64,000 bases of DNA, from the NCBI GenBank assembly GCA_944327105.1, contig CALVGN010000030.1, forward strand, positions 101,216-165,215, given 5' to 3'. This DNA is from an uncultured Erysipelotrichaceae bacterium. GTDB lineage: Bacteria > Bacillota_I > Bacilli_A > Erysipelotrichales > Erysipelotrichaceae. Numbering within the stretch: position 1 is the stretch's first letter; every line of letters begins with the position of its first letter. Positions 46,387 to 54,573 of this stretch are shown here, piece by piece. Under the pieces are notes generated by a model, which saw nothing but the letters and a program-made list of their open reading frames with translations, had not been told where the DNA came from and did no database searches. Position numbers and translations under genes: made by a program.

Positions 46387-46952
46387 TATAATTTCTCCTT
46401 TGGCCACGGTGTAATCTGATCCTTCTTGACCAGATACGCCTGATCCGCCAACCTGGCCAATGGTGTATCGGAAAAGGAATCACTGTAGAATTCATGGATA
46501 TGACCATTGGGAAAATGGGCATAAAAGACATCGACCTTAGCTTCTCCCTTGCAATTGACACCGTCAATTGCACCGGTATTTATATCCATATTGGTCGCAT
46601 AGACATATCGAATCCCCAAGCGTTTGCAAAATGGTTCGACCAGAAATAACGGTGAAGCGGAGATGATGACATCATCTTTTTTCTGATGATCGAGATACCA
46701 GGATTTGATTTTATGAAAGTTTCGATCCGTTAAGGATTCGATCATCCTTTCTTTATCCGGGATATGCTTCATATAACGGAAAAAGATGGATTTCATGGTG
46801 GTTTTATCCATGAGTTTCAAACCATATAGGATAATGGCATAACCATGGATGATCATGGATAAAACCGCCATGGGATATTTCAATGATGCTTTGAAAAAAT
46901 CCCGTGTACAATCGCCGTCATAAATGGTTTCATCAAAGTCATATACGTTCAT
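46386..46952 (-). CDS. HAD-IB family phosphatase
   Basis: A 188-residue HAD hydrolase. Motif I is VYDFDETIYDGD (nucleophile Asp 5), motif II VIISASP, motif III GEAKVDVF with Lys and motif IV YSDSFSDTPLARL. These match the phosphoserine phosphatase-like IB group. Neighbours make glycolipids, so the substrate may be a polyprenyl or sugar phosphate. It overlaps gtrA by 4 bases. Confidence 0.87.
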   Translation of the reverse strand: MNVYDFDETIYDGDCTRDFFKASLKYPMAVLSMIIHGYAIILYGLKLMDKTTMKSIFFRYMKHIPDKERMIESLTDRNFHKIKSWYLDHQKKDDVIISASPLFLVEPFCKRLGIRYVYATNMDINTGAIDGVNCKGEAKVDVFYAHFPNGHIHEFYSDSFSDTPLARLADQAYLVKKDQITPWPKEKL

Positions 46953-47344
46953 GCATTTTCCTCATGCTTACTGGTGATTTTAACCATCAATGAAACTAAG
47001 AAGTAATTCACCACGATGGTAATGGGCAGACAGATCGCTTTGGCCCAGATCTTTTCCACACCGAAATAAGCCACAATGGTTGTGACCAGTGCTGTAAACA
47101 ATACCCCAGGGATATACGCGATCGGGTAGGATATGGCACTTTTCAGGGATAAGGGTTTGTGATACGTGAACTTCATATTCAGGATATAAGAGAGGATCAT
47201 GGTCAAACAATCGGCTACGATGGACGCGACAGATACGCTCATCCAATTGAAATAGACGAAGACCATGTACAGTACTTGAGAAAGAATGGTATTGATTGCA
47301 CCAACGATACCAAATGAAAGGAACCGCTGGTATTTTTTGATCAT
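46949..47344 (-). CDS. GtrA-family membrane protein
   Basis: A 131-residue protein with four helices. It begins MIKKYQRFLSFGIVGAINTI, the GtrA hallmark, and includes NMKFTYHKPLS between helices two and three. GtrA proteins help move undecaprenyl-phosphate-glucose across the membrane and pair with the GtrB-type transferase seen at 41626. The longer frame has no start before 47362 with support; a start at 47362 would add six residues. It is the first gene of the unit gtrA-HAD-GT2-GT4-DUF6056. Confidence 0.85.
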   Translation of the reverse strand: MIKKYQRFLSFGIVGAINTILSQVLYMVFVYFNWMSVSVASIVADCLTMILSYILNMKFTYHKPLSLKSAISYPIAYIPGVLFTALVTTIVAYFGVEKIWAKAICLPITIVVNYFLVSLMVKITSKHEENA

Positions 47345-47443
47345 TTTTTGAATCCATTGCATATATGATATGTAACCACAATATGACATGAAATGCCATG
47401 GTGAATTTGATACCACGATGTCATCACTAACCAAAATATAAGG

Positions 47444-47449
47444 TAAAAT
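47444..47449 (+). promoter_or_regulatory. -10 box placed exactly for leaderless initiation
   Basis: TAAAAT followed by six bases and the ATG at 47456. The expected transcription start coincides with the start codon; there is no Shine-Dalgarno sequence. Confidence 0.5.
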
Positions 47450-47455
47450 AGAACC

Positions 47456-47686
47456 ATGGAAGAAAACAAAAAACATCGTTGGATCGATGATTCGATCAAA
47501 ATCGATTTCAAACTGCAGAAGGTCGTCCAAAACCTGATCAAGGAAATCGAACATTTCGATGAAGTCGGCGATGATATCCTCTATGATGATCGTTGTGATT
47601 GTCTTGAAAATCTAACGAAGGAGAGTGTATTGGGTGGTTATATGACCATGGCACAACGAGAACGTTTGTTAAGGAAATACAGCTAA
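47456..47686 (+). CDS. Small protein preceding a HipA-like remnant
   Basis: A 76-residue protein. The sequence WIDDSIKIDFKLQKVVQNLIKEIEHFD (in parts) and TMAQRERLLRKYS looks helical; proteins of this size and pattern precede HipA/CtkA-like kinases in many Bacillota, where they may act as partner. It has a leaderless-type promoter. The stop overlaps the next ATG (TAATG). The function is inferred from layout. Confidence 0.55.
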   Translation: MEENKKHRWIDDSIKIDFKLQKVVQNLIKEIEHFDEVGDDILYDDRCDCLENLTKESVLGGYMTMAQRERLLRKYS

Positions 47687-47964
47687 TGGATACGAGCATG
47701 CATTTAATCAATTTCAACGATCAACCGCCAACAAAAAAAACCTATGCCGGAATGGCAGGCGACAAACTTGGCATTTGCTATAACCATGAAAACTGGTTTT
47801 TAAAATCATTGCCGCAAGGTATACCTTGCGGCAATGATTGGTTAATGATGATCGACATTGATGACACAATAGACTTTACTGGTCGGATCATAGGGTTTGC
47901 TGTTGAGGATCATTTCAATTTCGGATTTGATCTGATCGATGGTCACTTCACTTTCAAAGGGTAA
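47686..47964 (+). pseudogene. Truncated HipA/CtkA-like kinase remnant
   Basis: Only the first about 42 residues look real: INFNDQPPTKKTYAGMAG and DKLGICYNHENWFLK resemble the N-terminus of HipA-like proteins. After that the frame runs into an inverted repeat (47806-47837) and then backwards through the cation transporter gene. The kinase core (over 250 residues) is absent. So a toxin-like gene was cut, leaving its start and its partner. Confidence 0.5.
47806..47837. terminator. Hairpin terminator, 15-bp stem
   Basis: TCATTGCCGCAAGGT pairs with ACCTTGCGGCAATGA around AT. It ends the cation transporter transcript and marks the truncation point of the HipA-like frame. Confidence 0.8.
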
Positions 47965-49011
47965 AGAAAGATCAAAGATACAGTTATCATGGGTGGAACC
48001 GGAAACGACTCTGAAATCATGCATGGTGATGGAACCATCGAATCGTGTGAGATACTGTTCGACCAATGGTTTGTAATAATTCAATCGTGGATTATGCAAT
48101 TCCACCGGATCCATGTGGATGGTCAGATGGACATTGAATTTTTTTAATACATCCCGTTCTAAGTTATCGATGGTGTCATGGATATCCAATATATTGCCTT
48201 CACTGTCTACTTCCGCGTGTAATGAGGCATAGATGGATGAACCATAGTAATGGAACATTAAATCATGCACACCCAATACCACTGGATTGGATTCCAGATA
48301 ATCACTGACTTGTTGCATCAAATCTTTACTGGGTGTTTGACCGATCAGTTCTTCAATGGTTTCTTTCAATAATTTGACTCCACCATAAAGAATGAACAGG
48401 GAAACAGCGGCACCCAATAATCCATCGATTGGAAGATTGGTGAGTGGTTCAATCCATACGGCAATGAGGGATGCCAGGGTGATCAATGTATCATTGAAGC
48501 TGTCCTGACTGCTGGCCTGTAATGTGGTATTGGCCAAACCATTCCCCATCCCTTTATAGAATAAGCCCATCCATAATTTAACCAAGATGGATCCGATCAA
48601 TACAGCAATGGTAAAACCAGTAACAGATAATGGTTGAGGATGAATGATCTTATCGATGGATGAACCAATCGCTTCATAACCGACAAATAATATAAAGATC
48701 GCCACCACAAAAGTAGCAATATATTCTGCCCGACCATGCCCGAAAGGGTGGTCACTGTCTGCCGGCTTTGCCGCCATATGGTATCCCCACATGGATACCA
48801 CACATCCGGCACAGTCGGAAAGATTGTTGAGACCATCGTTAACAATGGTGACCGATCCGGCAATGGATCCGATAATAAACTTAAATATAAACAGAATCAC
48901 ATTACACGCAATGCCCACTGCTGAAGCGATGGTTGCCAATTTGCTTTTGGTTTGATCACTCAAAGGTTGTTTTTGCTTTTTGAGAAGCAATGTATCTAAT
49001 CCAGCACTCAT
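47842..49011 (-). CDS. Cation diffusion facilitator family transporter
   Basis: A 389-residue CDF exporter. Six helices lie at about 30-220; the metal-site motifs are VNDGLNNLSDCAG in helix II and DSFNDTLIT in helix V, with HPFGHGRAEYIATF between. The C-terminal cytoplasmic domain is about 170 residues (VLGVHDLMFHYYGSS). The exported metal is probably Zn, Fe or Mn. The proposed start follows a TAAAAT box by 7 bases, giving a leaderless transcript; the ATG at 49017 is an alternative. Confidence 0.87.
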   Translation of the reverse strand: MSAGLDTLLLKKQKQPLSDQTKSKLATIASAVGIACNVILFIFKFIIGSIAGSVTIVNDGLNNLSDCAGCVVSMWGYHMAAKPADSDHPFGHGRAEYIATFVVAIFILFVGYEAIGSSIDKIIHPQPLSVTGFTIAVLIGSILVKLWMGLFYKGMGNGLANTTLQASSQDSFNDTLITLASLIAVWIEPLTNLPIDGLLGAAVSLFILYGGVKLLKETIEELIGQTPSKDLMQQVSDYLESNPVVLGVHDLMFHYYGSSIYASLHAEVDSEGNILDIHDTIDNLERDVLKKFNVHLTIHMDPVELHNPRLNYYKPLVEQYLTRFDGSITMHDFRVVSGSTHDNCIFDLSLPFESEVTIDQIKSEIEMILNSKPYDPTSKVYCVINVDHH

Positions 49012-49097
49012 GCACATTATTTTAGAAAAATAATGGAATCTTTCAATCACTATCGTTAATGGTTTGCTTATAAATGATTTGAATGGTTTAACAAGCA

Positions 49098-49244
49098 TCA
49101 TCGTTTCCGATTCTTAGAACCAGCATAGGTTGAAGAATCGTTTAAAAACGATAAAACAGTAACTTCAAATCCCATTTTACTTAATGAACCTTTCACCAAT
49201 TCGCCATACACATCCCTTGTATACCGATCGTTTTGAGTCGGCAT
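49098..49244 (-). CDS. Possible 48-residue ORF or gene fragment
   Basis: A short minus-strand frame from 49244 to 49098 reads MPTQNDRYTRDVYGELVKG and GFEVTVLSFLNDSSTY. Codon use looks natural, but no ribosome site or family is recognised. It may be the leftover end of a longer gene. Confidence 0.25.
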   Translation of the reverse strand: MPTQNDRYTRDVYGELVKGSLSKMGFEVTVLSFLNDSSTYAGSKNRKR

Positions 49245-49267
49245 AATCGATTGTTCTTATCGTGTCA

Positions 49268-49828
49268 TTAATCCATCAATCGCTCAAACAATCTTTTTCT
49301 TTTATACCGAACCCGACATTGATGCAGATGCATCATCAATAACGGTAATGGTAACAACATCCATAAAATCATGACACTCATGGCAATGCGGATGATCCAT
49401 GGTTGAACCAAAGGTGAATAGAGGATCATCCACTGTACCGGCATGATCCATGCCGCTAATTCAAAGATGATGATCATCAATAACAACAATGTAGATAACT
49501 GATCCAACCGATGACTGATCTTCTTGCGATGCATGCCAACCACATACCAGCAGGAAATGGTAAAACCATTGCAACATAAAACAAACGGAAGCATACTCAA
49601 CCATGAAGGCATCAGTATCGCCGTAAATCCAATAACACCGATGGTATAAACCACACTCATCGTGATGATATTCATCAATTCTGATTTATTCGGATTCGTA
49701 AAAAACAATGTGGTCAAAACCAAACATAATTCCAATACGACTGTAGCCATGGTATAACCATTCAACCCGATGATCAAACCCACCAACATCATTCCCATAT
49801 TCATATCCAGTTCATAGATCGATTTCAT
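49268..49828 (-). CDS. Polytopic membrane protein of unknown function
   Basis: A 186-residue protein with six predicted helices and no recognised family, ending in a basic tail (RVRYKRKRLFERLMD). GGAGGG lies 8 bases before the ATG. It is a single gene bounded by a hairpin upstream. Confidence 0.6.
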   Translation of the reverse strand: MKSIYELDMNMGMMLVGLIIGLNGYTMATVVLELCLVLTTLFFTNPNKSELMNIITMSVVYTIGVIGFTAILMPSWLSMLPFVLCCNGFTISCWYVVGMHRKKISHRLDQLSTLLLLMIIIFELAAWIMPVQWMILYSPLVQPWIIRIAMSVMILWMLLPLPLLMMHLHQCRVRYKRKRLFERLMD

Positions 49829-49880
49829 CCTGCATCCCTCCTTAAAATGAATACGGGATTATCTTACCGATTATTCCAAA

Positions 49881-49910
49881 AAGTGCAGTTGCATTATTGC
49901 AACTGCACTT
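49881..49910. terminator. Hairpin terminator
   Basis: AAGTGCAGTTGCA (49881-49893) pairs with TGCAACTGCACTT (49898-49910). It lies after the maturase gene on the minus strand. Confidence 0.8.
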
Positions 49911-49937
49911 TAGACGTTGATATTTTTTGATAAATTA

Positions 49938-51038
49938 CTATTTGCTCATATCCAAATTCGCAGCAATCAAACGCATACGGTTGATGCTATATTGCAGAAA
50001 ATCACGATACCCGCAATAATCTTCATCAAAATAACAGATATTCAATCGTTTGCAATTCCCATGACACATATGGATAAATGGACAGGTCGCACATTGGCTG
50101 CAAGTCCGTCTTTTTTCATTCAAAAATAACGTTGCATTGGCGGCATGCATGATCGAATCCAACGGGTCATTGACCACATTGCCGCATACGTATCGATCCA
50201 ACACATAAAAGTCACACGGATAGACATTTCCATTGCCTTCTACGACCAACTGCATCGCACATTGCCCCAACATCCCGCATTGAGATGGTGCGATTCCACG
50301 ATACATGGGGATCAAATTATCAAATAACGTCACCGAAATGTAGTGACCACTTCGATATTGGTCAAACCATAGATCGAAAAACCGTTTATAAAAATTAGCA
50401 AAATCACGCGGTGTCAGTGCAAACCGATCCGTCGGTGCATCAAAATTCAGCGAAGGCAGACAGGGAATCAATTGGACATAATCGAACTGTTGATCCAGAT
50501 AGAATTGAAACAATTCATCCGGATTCTTCGCCAATTCGTGAGTCAAGACCGTCAGGATGTTGTAATCCACTTTCGCATTGTTGAGTCGACGGATATTGTA
50601 CAGAATCGATGTGTGCGTCCCCTTGCCATAGCTGTCTTTGCGGAAATGATCATGATTGCGTTTGAATCCATCCACCGAAACACCCACTAAAAAATGATGT
50701 TGTTTGAATAATTCCACCCATTTTTGATCGATCAAGGTACCATTGGTTTGAATCGCATAACTGATCTTCTTTCCGGTATTATGTTGATTCACATAATCAA
50801 TGAATCGCTTGAAATAGTCCACGCCAGCCACACAGGGTTCCCCGCCCTGGAAACAATAATTGATCTGATCCACATCCATTTCCATGGTCCGATCGATCAA
50901 TGCTTTCATGACGTTATCCGCCATGATGCCCATGGATGGATCCATACGATGATGGGACACATCGGCGTAAAAACAATAACGGCAACGCATGTTACATAAG
51001 GAAGATGCGGGTTTGATCAATAACGAAATACTTTTCAT
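49938..51038 (-). CDS. Anaerobic sulfatase maturase (radical SAM, SPASM domain)
   Basis: A 366-residue radical SAM enzyme. The N-terminal cluster is CNMRCRYC (Cys 15, 19, 22), followed by CFQGGEP. The C-terminal SPASM domain supplies two further clusters: CGMLGQCAMQ, VYPCDFYV, CSQCATCPFIHMCHGNC. Such enzymes oxidise a sulfatase Cys or Ser to formylglycine without oxygen. The sulfatase two genes upstream (52889-54361) has the Cys-type site CMPAR, making it the likely client. They are separated by a palindromic terminator but clearly belong together. Confidence 0.93.
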   Translation of the reverse strand: MKSISLLIKPASSLCNMRCRYCFYADVSHHRMDPSMGIMADNVMKALIDRTMEMDVDQINYCFQGGEPCVAGVDYFKRFIDYVNQHNTGKKISYAIQTNGTLIDQKWVELFKQHHFLVGVSVDGFKRNHDHFRKDSYGKGTHTSILYNIRRLNNAKVDYNILTVLTHELAKNPDELFQFYLDQQFDYVQLIPCLPSLNFDAPTDRFALTPRDFANFYKRFFDLWFDQYRSGHYISVTLFDNLIPMYRGIAPSQCGMLGQCAMQLVVEGNGNVYPCDFYVLDRYVCGNVVNDPLDSIMHAANATLFLNEKRRTCSQCATCPFIHMCHGNCKRLNICYFDEDYCGYRDFLQYSINRMRLIAANLDMSK

Positions 51039-51076
51039 GGCTCACCTGCTTTGCTATGGTTTGATCATTTAAAAAT

Positions 51077-51102
51077 ATAGCCAGTTGAATTCAACTGGCT
51101 AT
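51077..51102. terminator. Perfect 26-base palindromic hairpin
   Basis: ATAGCCAGTTGAA pairs with TTCAACTGGCTAT without a gap. It follows the small membrane protein gene and precedes the maturase start. Confidence 0.75.
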
Positions 51103-51110
51103 ATCATACG

Positions 51111-51566
51111 CTACTTTTTCTTGATCTTTGCCTCGACCTGTTCACGCAACACGCGATTGGATGTCAATGGCACATAGATCGACAGTTCTTTTTCCTGATC
51201 TTTCAGTGCCACTTTTAACGTAAACATACCTGTACGCAATTGTTTGATATTCTTTAATGCGATCGTTTTACCTTTCAGCAAAACATACCGATTGCCGGCC
51301 AGAATGATGCGCCGCGATTGAAAATACGCCAGCAAAAGTGTCAACAGACAAAGTCCTGCAGTGAATACGTAGGTTTTCGGATTGATCACCGATACCAATG
51401 ATGCCAACGCCATTCCGATCACCACCGCGATCTCCAGACGTGAAAGTAAATCAAACTCAAATTTTGCCACTGGATCTTTCTTTTTGAAATCAACCATCAT
51501 TTTGATGGCATAACCATAAATGGCAAGGATCATTACTTTTTCTACAATCAAAACGATCGGCATCAA
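51111..51566 (-). CDS. Small membrane protein of unknown function
   Basis: A 151-residue protein with about four helices in the first 90 residues and a basic cytoplasmic tail of about 60 residues (GKTIALKNIKQLR and later KKK). The C-terminal part resembles small PH-like or DUF membrane proteins. It follows the PTS gene by 24 bases, so it is likely in the same transcript; function is unknown. Confidence 0.6.
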   Translation of the reverse strand: MMPIVLIVEKVMILAIYGYAIKMMVDFKKKDPVAKFEFDLLSRLEIAVVIGMALASLVSVINPKTYVFTAGLCLLTLLLAYFQSRRIILAGNRYVLLKGKTIALKNIKQLRTGMFTLKVALKDQEKELSIYVPLTSNRVLREQVEAKIKKK

Positions 51567-51590
51567 TTTCTTTTTAGACTCCTTTAAAAA

Positions 51591-52868
51591 TCAGTTGGTT
51601 GCACTGCTTGCTTTTTCCTGAGCGAGCAGTCGACGGTCATAGCGGATCAGCCATGGAATGATCACCGCGATACTGGCAACCATATTCACCAGATAAACCA
51701 CAACGGCACGCCAGTCCATGGACATCAAGAACACCTTGATGATCGCCGGAACAGTAAACGGAATGGAAACATACGGAATGTTCATCAAGCCCCATTCACA
51801 TGCCAGATACGGAATCGCACCGTTAAGTGCGAACAGAATCAGGTACGGAACCAGGATATCAAAATTGAGCACCAGCGGCAAACCGAAGGTCAGCGGTTCA
51901 CCGATATTGAACAATGCCGGAACGATAGCAATCCGTGAAATCGCCTTTAACTGTTGCGACTTTGCAACGATCATGGTCGCAATTACGATCGCCAGAATAC
52001 CGGTCGTGGTCCAATTTTGGAATGCAGAGTTGAAAATGAACGTCGGTTGTTCCCCAGCCATCACCGCTTCAGCATTGGCCACCAGGTTATTGGTCAAAAC
52101 CACATTGACCACCGACCCGGCAATATTATTGCCATGCAGACCAAAGAACCACAGAATACGCACCAACACACAGTATAGCAAGACCGCACCCAGCGAGTCC
52201 GCTGCCGAGAAGAGTGGTGCAAAGATGGAATTGATGAAATCACCTAACGTCGTACCAAATGCGGCAAAACCCAATTTGACCGCAAAAATTACTGTAGCAA
52301 CGATCATGTTCGTAAAAATCTGATTGATCGGTTCAGCCGCAAATGGCGGAACCGATTCCGGTAATTTGATCTTAAAACCATGGGTCAGCAGCCACGCATT
52401 GAACTCCGGAACCACAAAGCCAACGATCAACGCCGCCATCATGCCCTTGGCACCCCAGAATCCGATGTTTAAGCCACCACCTTCCATAATCGAGCACTGC
52501 AATACGATAAACGCAAATACGGACAGCACCATGTTGCTGGCGATCGGCAGATTATCTTTCTTACAGACAGCCGCGACCATACCGATCAAAATATAGAAAC
52601 CGGCTGCATTCAAACCGATCTGGTAACCTAAGTTCAACCAGCTGGCATTTGCGGCAGCAAATTCACTCCATGCAACCGCCAGCCCGAATGTTGAACCGGC
52701 AGGAAACGGCGGCGTCATCAACAGCATGAAGATCGAACCGATCATCGTGGCATTCATACATGCCGTAATACCGGCCTGCATGCAACTCACAAATTTCAGG
52801 TTGATGAATTTTTCGATCCAGGGCATGATTTTGTCTTGAACAAAATCGCCCATATTTCCTTTAGCCAT
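51591..52868 (-). CDS. PTS sugar transporter subunit IIC (lactose/cellobiose family)
   Basis: A 425-residue EIIC. About ten helices, with signatures GLHGNNIAGSVVNVVL and NIGEPLTFGLPLVLN, the sugar-binding loop and Glu of the Lac family. The proteins IIA and IIB are missing, so the permease must use others coded elsewhere. It lies between a sulfatase (upstream, 20 bases) and the membrane protein, so it probably imports a sulfated or desulfated oligosaccharide. GGGGAT-type ribosome site precedes the ATG. Confidence 0.9.
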   Translation of the reverse strand: MAKGNMGDFVQDKIMPWIEKFINLKFVSCMQAGITACMNATMIGSIFMLLMTPPFPAGSTFGLAVAWSEFAAANASWLNLGYQIGLNAAGFYILIGMVAAVCKKDNLPIASNMVLSVFAFIVLQCSIMEGGGLNIGFWGAKGMMAALIVGFVVPEFNAWLLTHGFKIKLPESVPPFAAEPINQIFTNMIVATVIFAVKLGFAAFGTTLGDFINSIFAPLFSAADSLGAVLLYCVLVRILWFFGLHGNNIAGSVVNVVLTNNLVANAEAVMAGEQPTFIFNSAFQNWTTTGILAIVIATMIVAKSQQLKAISRIAIVPALFNIGEPLTFGLPLVLNFDILVPYLILFALNGAIPYLACEWGLMNIPYVSIPFTVPAIIKVFLMSMDWRAVVVYLVNMVASIAVIIPWLIRYDRRLLAQEKASSATN

Positions 52869-52888
52869 AAAAATCCCCTTTCATTTTG

Positions 52889-54361
52889 CTAAATATTGAA
52901 CCCCATGCGTTTCATCTGCCATTCCGGCGCACCGGCATCACGCATGGATTGTTCCATTTTGTTTTTCAGATCATTTTCCAAAGCGGCATCACAAATGGGA
53001 TGTTGTTGCTTCGGATCATCCGTTTTATCATAGATCGCATCCTCATAACGAATGAATCCGCCCATCGGCTTAACGCATGGGATCTGCAGCACCATATGAT
53101 GGTTGCTGTATTTGCCGCCATTTACAAATGTTGCTTTGTCGATCTCATTTGGCTCGATAAATCCACGCATCAATGTGGGCATCAAAGTCATGTTGTAAAC
53201 CGGTAACTGTGGGTCGACAGCACTTCGCATATAACAATAACGTCCATCATAGTAATTGATTTGACCACCATGAACGCCATAGAGAATGCCATCATGAATG
53301 GTTGCATTATCTTTCAATACGGTTAGCAGACTTTTTCCATCGATATCTTCCATTGGTTCAGCCCCGAAATATTCCAATAACGTCGGTGCTAAATCGATCG
53401 TTTGTGCCAGTTGAGCGCGATGGCACCCATCGCAATCGATTTGCGGTACATGGATGAAAAATGGAATATGCACCATTTCATCAAACATCGGCGGAATATT
53501 TTTGCCAATGAAATTATGTTCTCCGAGTAAGAACCCATGATCAGTATTAACGATCAACATGGTGTCTTTCCACATGTCATGACGATCCATCATGTCCAAT
53601 ACACGACCCAATTGCGCATCACACAAAGACAACAGTGCACAATATTCTTTTCTTAGATCTTGGATCTGTTGCGGTGTGTACTTATCATTGACAAACGTAT
53701 ACGCCGGGAAGTTGAATGCCTCATGCGCGTCACAACAGTCATACAATTTCCGATACTTGTCCGGCACATAGAACGGTTCATGGGGATCAAAACATTCGAT
53801 CTGCAGGAACCAATTGTCCTTGTCGTGGTGTTTCTCGATGAAATCTAATCCCGCAGTGACCGTTTGCACGCTAGGCATATCATCTTCACAGAGTATGCGG
53901 GTACGGTTGGCCAGATGTTGCACCGCGGATACGTTGGTCTTGTTCAAGGGACAGACATTCAATGACTTATCCGCTTCATCCTGGGGGATCCAGCGATCAC
54001 CTTCCTGTCCTCTGAAGATTTCAAACGTCGTGTAACGTCCATGGTATGTTGCGCCACCGTCTTCCCAATAATGGCTGTGATCGGTACACATGTGGGTATA
54101 CACACCATGAGCTTTCAGTCGCTCGATAGCTGAAATATCGAACGGTTCGATCGGTCCCCAACCGCGATGCATGAAATTGTACTTTCCGGTATGCAGTTCA
54201 CGACGTGCCGGCATGCAGGGCATACTGCCCGTGTAGAATTCATCAAACGTGCAGGTGTGTTCACTCAATCTGGAAAAATTCGGCATTTTCGTGAAATCAC
54301 ATCCGTAGTTCGGCAAAAAATCACGGGTCAATGTGTCGAACATCAACATTACAGCTTTCAT
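52889..54361 (-). CDS. Sulfatase, Cys-type
   Basis: A 490-residue arylsulfatase-family enzyme. Near the N-terminus are the metal-binding FDTLTRD and the active site CMPAR (Cys 49), which is converted to formylglycine. Further metal ligands are in NTDHGFLLGEH. No signal peptide is present, so it is cytosolic, working on sugars after uptake, in agreement with the PTS gene behind it. The natural substrate may be a sulfated mucin or host glycan. A cre site lies about 100 bases upstream. Confidence 0.92.
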   Translation of the reverse strand: MKAVMLMFDTLTRDFLPNYGCDFTKMPNFSRLSEHTCTFDEFYTGSMPCMPARRELHTGKYNFMHRGWGPIEPFDISAIERLKAHGVYTHMCTDHSHYWEDGGATYHGRYTTFEIFRGQEGDRWIPQDEADKSLNVCPLNKTNVSAVQHLANRTRILCEDDMPSVQTVTAGLDFIEKHHDKDNWFLQIECFDPHEPFYVPDKYRKLYDCCDAHEAFNFPAYTFVNDKYTPQQIQDLRKEYCALLSLCDAQLGRVLDMMDRHDMWKDTMLIVNTDHGFLLGEHNFIGKNIPPMFDEMVHIPFFIHVPQIDCDGCHRAQLAQTIDLAPTLLEYFGAEPMEDIDGKSLLTVLKDNATIHDGILYGVHGGQINYYDGRYCYMRSAVDPQLPVYNMTLMPTLMRGFIEPNEIDKATFVNGGKYSNHHMVLQIPCVKPMGGFIRYEDAIYDKTDDPKQQHPICDAALENDLKNKMEQSMRDAGAPEWQMKRMGFNI

Positions 54362-54464
54362 TGCTTCACCTCTCTTTCATTCGATAATCGAAATGCTTGC
54401 GCATCACTTGATATAAATATGTTAATCATCACACATTCATTTCAGCACATCGATTTACAAAATT

Positions 54465-54480
54465 ATGAAAACGTTTTCAA
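54465..54480. promoter_or_regulatory. Catabolite-responsive element (cre), CcpA site
   Basis: ATGAAAACGTTTTCAA matches the consensus WTGNNARCGNWWWCAW at every position. It lies 104 bases before the sulfatase start, so catabolite repression of the sulfatase-PTS operon is likely. Confidence 0.8.
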
Positions 54481-54526
54481 AAGATTGCGATAAGCAATGT
54501 TCATTTGTAAGGATAAATATTAAAAA

Positions 54527-54553
54527 CAGTCGCTTCATACCCTGAAACGACTG
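54527..54553. terminator. Hairpin terminator
   Basis: CAGTCGCTTCA pairs with TGAAACGACTG, one mismatch. It ends the ABC importer transcript after the metallo-beta-lactamase gene. Confidence 0.7.
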
Positions 54554-54573
54554 ACTCTTCGACTCGTTAATTA

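Noticed and set aside
47686..47964. A 92-residue real gene
   Set aside because: The second half is antisense to the cation transporter gene and passes through its terminator; only the first part resembles HipA-like proteins.
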